This document shows positions 16,383-24,212 of a stretch of DNA of 64,000 nt, in pieces. The number at the start of each line of letters is the position of its first letter. Within the stretch, counting starts at the first letter, position 1. The notes beneath the pieces were generated by a model. That model was not told the DNA's origin, did not search any database, and was given only the letters and a program-made list of their open reading frames with translations. Position numbers and translations under genes: made by a program. Source of the DNA: Nocardia arthritidis (GTDB lineage: Bacteria > Actinomycetota > Actinomycetes > Mycobacteriales > Mycobacteriaceae); assembly GCF_011801145.1 (NCBI RefSeq), contig NZ_CP046172.1:1798001-1862000 (forward strand), written 5' to 3'.

Positions 16383-17107
16383 CCCTGAACCAGTGGCCGC
16401 TACTCGAACTCAGGCGCTACACCCTGCGGCCCGGCCTGCGCGATGAATTGATCGGCCTCTTCGAGCGCGAATTCATCGAATCCCAGGAGGAATTGGGTAT
16501 TCGGCTGTTCGGCCAGTTCCGTGACGAACTCGACCCGGACCTGTTCGTCTGGCTGCGCGCCTATCCGGATCTGGCGACCAGGGATACCGCGCTGCCCGCC
16601 TTCTACGTGGACGGTGCCGCCTGGCGCGCCAATCGGGCGGCGGCCAACGCGACCATGCTTGATTCCACGAACGCATTGCTTTTACGGCCCGCGACAACGC
16701 ATTCCGCACTGACGGTCCCGGATACCCGCCCGGAGCGCGGCTCGACCGAAGTCCCCGACACCCGGATCCTGGTGACCGTGCACTACCTCGCCGGATCGCC
16801 CGAGGTGTTCACCGACTTCTTCGACGGTTGGGTGCGGCCGATATTCGATCCCGTCGATTCGCCGCCTTCGGCCGCCTACGTGACCGATCCGTCCCCGAAC
16901 AGCTTCCCGCAGTTGCCGAATCGCCCGGAATCGGTATTCGTCACCTTCACCAGGTTCGCCGACCGGACCGCGCTCGACGCGCACCTGAATTCCCTTGCCG
17001 AATCGGCACTTTGGACCGAGAAGGTGGTTCCGGAACTGACCTCGTGGTTGGCCGCGCCCGTCGAACGGCACCTGCTCGCCCCTACGGAACGCTCACTGCT
17101 GCGCTGA
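16379..17107 (+). CDS. NIPSNAP family protein
   Basis: A 242-residue soluble protein with two ferredoxin-like NIPSNAP-type halves. 'LLELRRYTLRPGLRDELIGL' at the start is the typical family opening ('ElR.Y.l.pG...'), and a second copy with 'VHYLAGSPEVFTDFFDGWV' follows. The biochemical role of bacterial NIPSNAP proteins is unknown. It is translationally coupled (ATGA overlap) to the diguanylate cyclase, an unusual partner. Its 3' end overlaps the convergent acyltransferase gene by 15 bases. Confidence 0.82.
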   Translation: MTLNQWPLLELRRYTLRPGLRDELIGLFEREFIESQEELGIRLFGQFRDELDPDLFVWLRAYPDLATRDTALPAFYVDGAAWRANRAAANATMLDSTNALLLRPATTHSALTVPDTRPERGSTEVPDTRILVTVHYLAGSPEVFTDFFDGWVRPIFDPVDSPPSAAYVTDPSPNSFPQLPNRPESVFVTFTRFADRTALDAHLNSLAESALWTEKVVPELTSWLAAPVERHLLAPTERSLLR

Positions 17108-18346
17108 GTCGAGGACGGACAGCAGATGTGCGGTGAGCAGTTTCACCCGCCGGACATGCTGCGGTGTAGTGGATTCCGGATGATGGATCTCGATGCTCAG
17201 CCTGCCGCGGAAGGAGGTGATGATGCAGGTGCCCTCGTCCGGCTTTTCCGGGCGGCGGCCGGTGCGATCAGGTTTACCGATCATGGTAGAGCGGAAATCG
17301 GTAATTCGGAGGGATGGGGGCATCGGCGGCTCCTGAATGCGACCCCAGTTGGTGGCCAATACGATTCCGGGTATGCGTGGCGGGCCCGCGGCCGAGATGT
17401 CCGGAATGTGTAGCGGAGTCTGTTGCACCACACCGGATGCCAGCTCGGTGCATAGGTTTCCGTATATATCGCGGGCGAGTCCGAGCACGGTGGCCGGAGT
17501 ATTCGGCCCCGGCGCGTAGTTGGCGAAGCCGAGGATATTGGTGCCGTCCGTATAGCCGACCTGCGGGGTGATCCTGGTGCGTAGGTCGACCGAGTAGGTG
17601 TATATCAGCTCGGGCAGCGGGAGGTTGCGAATCTCGGCCTCGGTCAACAGGATTGCCGCCGATACCAGTGCGTTGATGGTGACCTTCTCCCGATGGCCGA
17701 CGGCGACCAGCTCGGCCGTTTCGGCCGTGCTGAGGTGGCAGCGGGTCGCGCGCGGCAGCACGTACCCGATGCTATCCCAATCACGCTGTGCGCCAACACT
17801 TTCGGAGACCATGGCGCGCGGCACCGTGATCGGGTTCGAGACCTTCTCGATACCGCGGGCGGCGAGCAGTTCCTCGACCGGGCGCGGATAACCGTGCACC
17901 TCGATCGGTATCGGACGGTCCAGCACGATATCGCGGTAATACCCCCACAGCTCGCGCAGCAGAGCCAGCGAATGGTAGGCATCCGCCACGCAGTGGTGCG
18001 TCACCAGGGTGACGCTGGCCGAATCGCCGTCGCGCACCACGCACACCGTGCTGAGCGCCATCCGCTGGTCGATCACCGCGCCGGTGAGCAGCAGTTCCGG
18101 ATCGCCCTCGGTCACCGAGATCTCCGGAGCCGGGCCGCACGGCTCGAGCAGCACATATCGGTCGTCAGCCGCCTCCAGATGGGCACCGAGGATCGGATGG
18201 GCGCGCAAGAGGAGTTCGTACGCGCGCGCCAGCGCGGACAACTCCAGTCGCCCCGAAACCCGGACGCAGTAGCCCACGTACACCTCACCGGGAGCGAAAA
18301 TCTCCTCGCTGGGGGCGAGCGGGCGAATGACGGTCGCCGTCGTCAT
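17093..18346 (-). CDS. PapA-like acyltransferase (condensation-domain fold)
   Basis: A 417-residue protein of the polyketide-associated/wax-ester acyltransferase superfamily. 'THHCVADAYHS' holds the catalytic HHxxxD motif near residue 122, and the C-terminal 'GTCIITSFRGRLSIEIHHPE' and mid-protein 'LRTRITPQVGYTDGTNILGF' fit PapA5/condensation-type enzymes that move acyl chains from carrier protein or CoA to an alcohol. In mycolic-acid bacteria such enzymes finish surface glycolipids or DIM-like lipids. No polyketide synthase is adjacent, so the substrates are unknown. Three phased direct repeats sit upstream. Confidence 0.82.
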   Translation of the reverse strand: MTTATVIRPLAPSEEIFAPGEVYVGYCVRVSGRLELSALARAYELLLRAHPILGAHLEAADDRYVLLEPCGPAPEISVTEGDPELLLTGAVIDQRMALSTVCVVRDGDSASVTLVTHHCVADAYHSLALLRELWGYYRDIVLDRPIPIEVHGYPRPVEELLAARGIEKVSNPITVPRAMVSESVGAQRDWDSIGYVLPRATRCHLSTAETAELVAVGHREKVTINALVSAAILLTEAEIRNLPLPELIYTYSVDLRTRITPQVGYTDGTNILGFANYAPGPNTPATVLGLARDIYGNLCTELASGVVQQTPLHIPDISAAGPPRIPGIVLATNWGRIQEPPMPPSLRITDFRSTMIGKPDRTGRRPEKPDEGTCIITSFRGRLSIEIHHPESTTPQHVRRVKLLTAHLLSVLDSAQQ

Positions 18347-18393
18347 ATCTGTCCTCCACCGATGAGATCGTCCCGGCCGGACTGTTCGTTAAA

Positions 18394-18422
18394 CACGAAT
18401 CCATCTCGAATTTAGCTCGAAT
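18394..18422. repeat. three phased 7-base direct repeats upstream of PapA-like gene
   Basis: C(A/T)CGAAT occurs at 18394-18400, 18405-18411 and 18416-18422, with a strict 11-base period, i.e. one helical turn. The array begins 48 bases upstream of the acyltransferase start and its last copy runs into the 3' end of the zinc-ribbon gene. Phased direct repeats of this kind are typical of sites for response regulators or SARP-type activators. Confidence 0.5.
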
Positions 18423-18609
18423 CCGATGCGCTCCTGGGATTTTCGAAAAGGCGTGTTGTTCCGAAAACACTGTCACCTACGGACGCTGTTACACGGTTGT
18501 ATTCCTCGATCAGCCAAAGCCCGCAGACGCAGCGCAGATAGCGAACTCCGCCGTGGGAGGACAGGGTTGCCGGTTTCGGCCAGGAACATGCGGGGCAGAT
18601 GGGGGACAT
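18412..18609 (-). CDS. small zinc-ribbon protein
   Basis: A 65-residue protein with two Cys pairs (CPAC near the start, CVCG about 20 residues later) set in 'CPACSWPKPATL' and 'VRYLRCVCGLWLIEEYN', a compact zinc ribbon. The ATG at 18609 is preceded by GGGGAG. The same strand carries the PapA-like gene 65 bases downstream. No partner or function is evident; it could be a regulator or a structural zinc protein. Confidence 0.55.
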   Translation of the reverse strand: MSPICPACSWPKPATLSSHGGVRYLRCVCGLWLIEEYNRVTASVGDSVFGTTRLFENPRSASDSS

Positions 18610-18635
18610 GCTCCCCAGACTGATGTAATGGTCTA

Positions 18636-19133
18636 GTGCATTTCAACCCTTACGGCGGCGCGGCGGCCGAACTCGCCGTCCGGTTGGTCAACGCGAATCC
18701 GAAAGATCCCATCTGGCAGGTACTTTCGGACGCCAACTACAAACCGCTCGGCCCACTAGACGCGCGCCAGGTGGACCGGCTGCGCCGCTGGATCCTGGAA
18801 TTGGCGGAGGTATTCCGCGAGCCGACGGTGGACCGGATCAACGCACTGCTGCGGAAAACGACCAGCCGGCCGTACATTTCGACGCATGACGGCCGGGCGC
18901 CGCATCTGCATTTCGCGCCGGCCGATGCGCCGGTCGACGAGCGGGTGCGGGCGTATACGGCGGTCGGTCTCGCAACGGTCTTCTGTGAGGATCCTGGGCG
19001 GATCGGCACCTGTGCGCGGGAGGGATGCACACAGGTGTTCGTCGATGTTTCGCGGAACGGCAGGCGGCGTTTCTGTTCGACGCGCTGCTCGACCCGGGTG
19101 CACGTCGCCGAATACCGGCGGCGGGCCGGATGA
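18636..19133 (+). CDS. CGNR zinc finger / ABATE domain protein
   Basis: A 165-residue putative stress regulator. The N-terminal ~110 residues have the ABATE (alpha-beta-barrel) pattern. The C-terminus has the CGNR-type finger: C-x4-C ('CAREGCTQVFVD') followed by 'RRFCSTRCSTRVHVAEYRRR', in which the CGNR box itself reads CSTR. These proteins are thought to bind DNA as ligand-responsive regulators. A TGTAAT box 6 bases before the GTG at 18636 suggests a leaderless transcript. The gene is divergent from the zinc-ribbon gene with only 26 bases between the starts. Confidence 0.78.
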   Translation: MHFNPYGGAAAELAVRLVNANPKDPIWQVLSDANYKPLGPLDARQVDRLRRWILELAEVFREPTVDRINALLRKTTSRPYISTHDGRAPHLHFAPADAPVDERVRAYTAVGLATVFCEDPGRIGTCAREGCTQVFVDVSRNGRRRFCSTRCSTRVHVAEYRRRAG

Positions 19134-19273
19134 TTCGCTCCAAGCGTGTCGCAATAAATAGACATTCGTGTCCGCTATAAGATCGGCGCTCGTACGTCGG
19201 GAAATTCACATGCGCGGTGCTGGACGGACCCGTGCTCGGGCCATCTGCCGCGGGACGAACCAGGAGACCGCCG

Positions 19274-21223
19274 ATGGCCTTGCGTGCGCGACTACAGAAG
19301 ATGGGCTTGCTCGGTGCGGCATGCCTCATCGCCGTCCTGCCCGGGACGGTCGCGCCCGGTTCGGCGACCGCGGTATCCGGTGACGTCCCGCTCGCGCTAC
19401 CCGCGCTCGGCATGGGCAAATCGCTGACCTTTCCGGGCGGTCAGCACCAGGTGTCGCTGGTGTTGCCGGTACTGCCTGGGCTGTCGCCGACCGCGCTCAT
19501 CGGCACCATCCAGCTACCGCCGCACGTCGCGCGCGGCACCATCGAGGTCGCCTCGGGCGACCGGCTGGTGGACCGGATCGAGCTGCCGATCGGCCCGCCG
19601 TCCCCGATCCGGCTGTCGCTGGCCGGGGCCGAGGTGAAGAACAACGCGGTCGCGCTGACCCTCACCTCGTCGCTGCTGCCGGATCCCGGCTGGTGCGTCA
19701 CCGACTGGTGGGGGCGCCCGTTGACGCTGGCCGACGCGAACGTCGTCTACAGCGGCGAGGAGATCCAGCCGACCACGATCGCCGACTTCCTGCCGCCGAT
19801 ACTGCACAAGCTGACCATGTACCTGCCCGCGAAACCGACCGAGATGGAAAGCAATACGGCGATGTCGCTGAGCACCGCGATCATCGCCCGCTACAGCGGC
19901 CAGCCGGTCGTCGTCGAGGTCAGGCGGGTCGTCCCCGACACCCAGATACCCGACCACAACCCGGGCTTCCTGGAACGGCAGGTGGTGATCGGTGAATCCG
20001 CGGACGCGGGCCTGCGGTTGACCAATATCGGCCCGGCCCCGGTCCTGCGACTCACCGGCGACCGGAAAACCCTGCCCGATCAGACCCGGCTACTGACCAG
20101 CGACCTGACCAAGGTGGCCATTTCCTCGGGCGCGACGGCCGTTTCGCTGCCGAGCGCGCCGAGGATGGCGCCGGACAGCGTGACGCTCTCGGAGCTTGGA
20201 CAGACCCAGCTGAGCTCCACCTCGATCGGGCAGGTGCGGGTGGATTTCGGCGCGGACCAGTCCCGGATCGGCAGGCCGGCCCGCGATCTGCGGGTGCGCC
20301 TGCTCGGCACCTACACCCCGCTGCCGGAGACCATGAGCGGCTCGATCATGGTGGAGGCCAACGGAAAATACGTGGACGGCTGGCCGGTCGACAGCGGTGG
20401 GCGCATCGATCGGTGGATCGATATCCCGAACGCCGATCTCACCCGGTTCACCACGATCTCGGTGACCATGCACCAGACCGGGCTCACCCAGGGCTGCGGT
20501 CTGGAGCGGCCGGTCACGCTGACCATCGACCCCGATACCGAAATCACCAGTAAGGCCGCGCTGCCGCCGATTCCGGGCGGCTTCGACGCACTGCCGCAGG
20601 GGTTGCAGCCGCGGGTGCAGGTCGGCATGAAGGATCCGGGTTTCGGTGACACCGTGCGCGCCGTGACGATTCTTACCGGCCTGCAACGACTTTCGGTGGT
20701 TCCGATGCGTCCGGAGGTGGTGCCGTTCGACCGGGCCGCGAGCGGCGGCGGGCCCGCCCTGCTGATCGCGGCCAGTGGCGGGGTGCCGAGTTCGATCAAG
20801 CTGCCGCTGGATCCGGAGAACGACGAGCTGACCGTCACCGAGACCGGGACCGGCGGCGAAAAGGCCGTTGTCAGAATAGATCCCACCGTCGCATTCGGCT
20901 CACTGCAAACCACCTGGTCCGGCGGGCGCACCGTGGTCGTCGCCAGTTCGACCAATGCGGCGGGGCATCTGGATCGCGCGCTCGACTGGCTCAACGCCGA
21001 CCTGGATCGCTGGCAGCAACTGCACGGCGCGGCCCTCTTCCAGGCGGGCGATCGGGATCCGGAATTCTTCGACCCCAACGCCGCACTCGGACTGAATACG
21101 AATACGAAAGCCCCGCAGGAGATTTCGGTGGCCCGCAAACTCGTCATCGCGGGCTCCGCGGTGGCCGCGGTCGCGGTGCTCGTCGGGGTCGTGCTGCTGC
21201 TGCGCCGACGCGGTACCCGGTAA
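19274..21223 (+). CDS. BcsB-like exported protein with C-terminal membrane anchor
   Basis: A 649-residue protein with an N-terminal signal peptide (about residues 1-33, cleavage near 'GSATA'), a long beta-rich extracytoplasmic part and one C-terminal membrane helix ('LVIAGSAVAAVAVLVGVVLL') followed by RRRG. This is the architecture of BcsB, the periplasmic partner of bacterial cellulose synthase. Segments such as 'PDPGWCVTDWWGRPLTLAD' may mark a carbohydrate-binding module. It starts at the ATG at 19274 after AGGAGA. It is the first gene of a tight four-gene operon with a cellulose-synthase-like enzyme. The BcsB assignment rests on architecture and context rather than clear motifs. Confidence 0.65.
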   Translation: MALRARLQKMGLLGAACLIAVLPGTVAPGSATAVSGDVPLALPALGMGKSLTFPGGQHQVSLVLPVLPGLSPTALIGTIQLPPHVARGTIEVASGDRLVDRIELPIGPPSPIRLSLAGAEVKNNAVALTLTSSLLPDPGWCVTDWWGRPLTLADANVVYSGEEIQPTTIADFLPPILHKLTMYLPAKPTEMESNTAMSLSTAIIARYSGQPVVVEVRRVVPDTQIPDHNPGFLERQVVIGESADAGLRLTNIGPAPVLRLTGDRKTLPDQTRLLTSDLTKVAISSGATAVSLPSAPRMAPDSVTLSELGQTQLSSTSIGQVRVDFGADQSRIGRPARDLRVRLLGTYTPLPETMSGSIMVEANGKYVDGWPVDSGGRIDRWIDIPNADLTRFTTISVTMHQTGLTQGCGLERPVTLTIDPDTEITSKAALPPIPGGFDALPQGLQPRVQVGMKDPGFGDTVRAVTILTGLQRLSVVPMRPEVVPFDRAASGGGPALLIAASGGVPSSIKLPLDPENDELTVTETGTGGEKAVVRIDPTVAFGSLQTTWSGGRTVVVASSTNAAGHLDRALDWLNADLDRWQQLHGAALFQAGDRDPEFFDPNAALGLNTNTKAPQEISVARKLVIAGSAVAAVAVLVGVVLLLRRRGTR

Positions 21224-21225
21224 CG

Positions 21226-22722
21226 ATGTCCGCGCCGACCGCGACACGCGGCCACGTCCGCGGGACCCTTGTCCGGATCTCGTTGCGGCTGTTGCTGATC
21301 GCCGTCGCCACCGGTGTCGCGTTCCGGGAGACCTGGGTGCGGTTGGTGCACGACGCGGCGCACGGCTCCAGCATCGGCCACGCGTACGTGCTGCTGGCGC
21401 TCGCGATGCTGGCCGCGATCGGCACCATGCTGCGGCCGAGGCGGGAACTGCCGATCCACGACCGGCAGACCGATGTGATCGTCGGGCTGATGGCGCTGGG
21501 CGCGGCGATTTCGGTGCAGGGACTGCTGCTGCCGCGTTACCGCTACCTCTACGAGATGCTGCACCTGGATCTGCTCGCGGCCTGGCTGTTCCTGTTCGGC
21601 GCGTGCGTGCTGCTGTTCGGACTGCGGCCGACGACGCGGTTCTGGCCGACCTGGCTGCTGCTGCTCGCGGTCTTCCCGGTGCCGTACCGGATGGTGCGGA
21701 CCGCGATCGGCGGCAGCGGCTTCGACTCCGGCGTCGCGATGCTGCCGTTCGCGGCCTTCGCCGCGGCGATCGCCATGGGGCGCACCAGGATTCGAGCGTT
21801 GATCGGCGCCGTCGGCACCCTCCTCGTCGGTGCGGTGGTATTGGCGGCGCTGCGCTTTTTCTGGCCGGACGCTCCGATCTTCGCCTATCAGGCCATCCCG
21901 TCGCTGCTCGCGGTGTTCGTGATGGGCCTGGTGATGTACTTCGACGTGCGGCGGCGCGGTCCCTCGTACAAGCCGGTGGACCGGCCCATCGAGCCGCTGA
22001 AGGCGCAGCAGGTGCTCAGCGCGGTCGCGGCGGTGGTCGTCGCCGCGTGCGCGCTGACGGTGCTGCCCATCCCGCCCGGTTACGACCGGCAGTTCCCGCT
22101 CGTCGCCGGACTGGATCTGAACCGGCCGCACGTGCCGCCCAACGGTTGGACGCTGCTCGCCGAACGCGAATACTCCTGGTCGCACCGGTTTTTCGGTGAC
22201 AGGTCGGTGCTCACCCGCTATCTGATCCGGGCCGAGCGACCGAATCCGCAGTGGGACAAGGAATCCCGGCGTCGTCGAGTGGTCGTCGACACGGTCGACG
22301 CGCCGGACGGCTACGCGATCGACCGGCTCCCGGAGTTCGTGCTCTACAACCTCAGTCAACCCCGCGTCGGCCCGGCCACCTGGCTCGACCTCGGCAACGG
22401 CATCACCGCGCGGCTCAATGTCGTACTGGACGACCGCAAACTGCTCAGCTGGACCTGGTTGAGCTGGAACTGGCGCGACGGCGACCGGGCCGAGCGGGTG
22501 AGCCTGATCGCGGCCGACAATCACCTGCCCGATGCCGAATTCCCGCAGCCACAGCCGTCGGTGTTCGGGATCTTCGACAACGTGATCAATATCTTCTTCC
22601 GCGGCAATGCGGTGGTGCTCGATTCCGACGCGCATGTGGTCGACGCCGACACCCAGCCCAAGGACCAGGATCTGGTGACCGACCTGGCAAAGCAGATCAT
22701 CCAGGCTGGGCTGCGCTCGTGA
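21226..22722 (+). CDS. multipass membrane protein with exosortase-like layout
   Basis: A 498-residue protein. About nine hydrophobic segments fill residues 15-280, and the C-terminal 200 residues are soluble. 'GHAYVLLALAMLAA' and 'LLLLAVFPVPYRM' recall the exosortase/EpsH layout, and the C-terminal domain recalls the EpsI-like extension. The catalytic Cys of exosortases is not found in the expected helix, so if related it is probably not a protease. It starts 2 bases after the BcsB-like gene and overlaps the GT2 gene by 4 bases. It may help assemble or export the polymer made by the GT2. Confidence 0.5.
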   Translation: MSAPTATRGHVRGTLVRISLRLLLIAVATGVAFRETWVRLVHDAAHGSSIGHAYVLLALAMLAAIGTMLRPRRELPIHDRQTDVIVGLMALGAAISVQGLLLPRYRYLYEMLHLDLLAAWLFLFGACVLLFGLRPTTRFWPTWLLLLAVFPVPYRMVRTAIGGSGFDSGVAMLPFAAFAAAIAMGRTRIRALIGAVGTLLVGAVVLAALRFFWPDAPIFAYQAIPSLLAVFVMGLVMYFDVRRRGPSYKPVDRPIEPLKAQQVLSAVAAVVVAACALTVLPIPPGYDRQFPLVAGLDLNRPHVPPNGWTLLAEREYSWSHRFFGDRSVLTRYLIRAERPNPQWDKESRRRRVVVDTVDAPDGYAIDRLPEFVLYNLSQPRVGPATWLDLGNGITARLNVVLDDRKLLSWTWLSWNWRDGDRAERVSLIAADNHLPDAEFPQPQPSVFGIFDNVINIFFRGNAVVLDSDAHVVDADTQPKDQDLVTDLAKQIIQAGLRS

Positions 22723-24212
22723 ACGGCGAAAGTGATTCGGGCACTGTCGAGCTGGAGTCCGCCTCGGCGCGGGCGCTGCACTACGCCGTGCACGGGCTGC
22801 GCGAGAACGATCCGATGATGTCGGCCTCGGTGGCTTTCCTGCCGTGGCAACGCAATACGGCGATCGGCTGCGTACTGCTCGTCGCGGCGTGCGCGGCAGT
22901 GCGGCCGATGGGGACGTTCACCGTGCTCGTCGGCCTGTGCACGCTGATCTACCTGGCGGGCATGCTGGATCGGGTTCTGATCTTCAAGCGAGGCATGCCG
23001 CGCGACGCCATCATGTCCGTCACCGACGAGCGCGCGCTCGCGCTCACCGACGACGAATTGCCGCCGTACACCATCCTGGTCCCGGCGTACGGCGAGCCCG
23101 AGGTGGTCGGCGATCTTATCGGCGCGTTGAGCGGGCTGGACTATCCCCGGGACAGGATGCAGGTGCTGTTGCTGCTGGAGGAGGACGACGCCCCGACCAT
23201 CGATGCGGCCCGCAAGGCCGGGATCGGCGGTGAAATCGACTACGTGACAATGGTTCTGGTGCCCGAGGCGCAGCCGCGCACCAAACCCAAGGCGTGCAAC
23301 TACGGTATGCACCTCGCCACCGGCGACATCGTCACCATCTACGACGCGGAGGACATCCCGGATCCGCTCCAATTGCGCAGGGTGGTAGCGGCTTTCCGGG
23401 AATTGCCGGACACCGTCGCATGCATCCAGGCCAAGCTCTCCTTCCACAACGCCCGCCAGAACCTGCTCACCGCCTGGTTCACCATGGACTACGGGTTGTG
23501 GTTCGGCTATCTGCTGCCGGGCCTGATGCGCAGCGCGGCGCCGATTCCATTGGGCGGCACCTCGAATCACTTCCAGCGCCGCATCCTGGAGGACATCGGC
23601 GCATGGGATCCGTACAACGTCACCGAGGACGCCGACCTCGGCGTGCGGCTGGCCGCGGTGGGTTATTCGACGGCCGTACTCGATTCGACCACGCTGGAGG
23701 AGGCCAACCCGGACCCGATCAACTGGGTCCGGCAGCGATCCCGTTGGTACAAGGGCTATTTGCAGTCGTGGCTGGTGCACACCCGCAGGCCGGTGCGGCT
23801 GTGGCGGCAGATCGGGCCGGTGAGCTTCATCCGCTTCACCCTCTTCCTCGCGGGTACGCCGGTGATCGCCTGCCTGAACCTGGTGTTCTGGTTCATCTCG
23901 CTGTCCTGGTTCCTCGGACAGCCGAGCCTGATCGGGCACCTGTTCCCGTCGGCGGTCTACTTTCCCGCGCTCGTCGCGCTGATCATCGGAAACTCGGCGA
24001 CCGTCTATATGAATCTGCTTGCCTGCCGGGAGAACAACCGTCCCGATCTGATCTGGGCCTGCCTGACGGTGCCGCTCTACTGGATCATGATGAGCGTCGC
24101 GTCGACCAAGGGTTGCTACCAGCTCATCCGGCAACCGTCGTACTGGGAGAAGACCTTTCACGGACTCGGCACCACGGCGGAACCGGAAACCACTGCGGAG
24201 GCGGCGAATTGA
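22719..24212 (+). CDS. cellulose-synthase-like family 2 glycosyltransferase
   Basis: A 497-residue processive GT2 in the membrane. Two helices near residues 45-85 precede the catalytic domain ('YTILVPAYGEPEVVGDLI'), which has 'YDAEDIPDP' (DxD-type metal site), 'TEDADLGVRLA' (catalytic base) and 'QRSRWYKGYLQ' (Q-x-x-R-W). Three or four helices follow. This is the BcsA/hyaluronan-synthase plan, but there is no PilZ domain, so direct c-di-GMP activation is not expected. GTG start at 22719 overlaps the preceding stop (GTGA). The product is probably a beta-linked glycan. Confidence 0.85.
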   Translation: MNGESDSGTVELESASARALHYAVHGLRENDPMMSASVAFLPWQRNTAIGCVLLVAACAAVRPMGTFTVLVGLCTLIYLAGMLDRVLIFKRGMPRDAIMSVTDERALALTDDELPPYTILVPAYGEPEVVGDLIGALSGLDYPRDRMQVLLLLEEDDAPTIDAARKAGIGGEIDYVTMVLVPEAQPRTKPKACNYGMHLATGDIVTIYDAEDIPDPLQLRRVVAAFRELPDTVACIQAKLSFHNARQNLLTAWFTMDYGLWFGYLLPGLMRSAAPIPLGGTSNHFQRRILEDIGAWDPYNVTEDADLGVRLAAVGYSTAVLDSTTLEEANPDPINWVRQRSRWYKGYLQSWLVHTRRPVRLWRQIGPVSFIRFTLFLAGTPVIACLNLVFWFISLSWFLGQPSLIGHLFPSAVYFPALVALIIGNSATVYMNLLACRENNRPDLIWACLTVPLYWIMMSVASTKGCYQLIRQPSYWEKTFHGLGTTAEPETTAEAAN

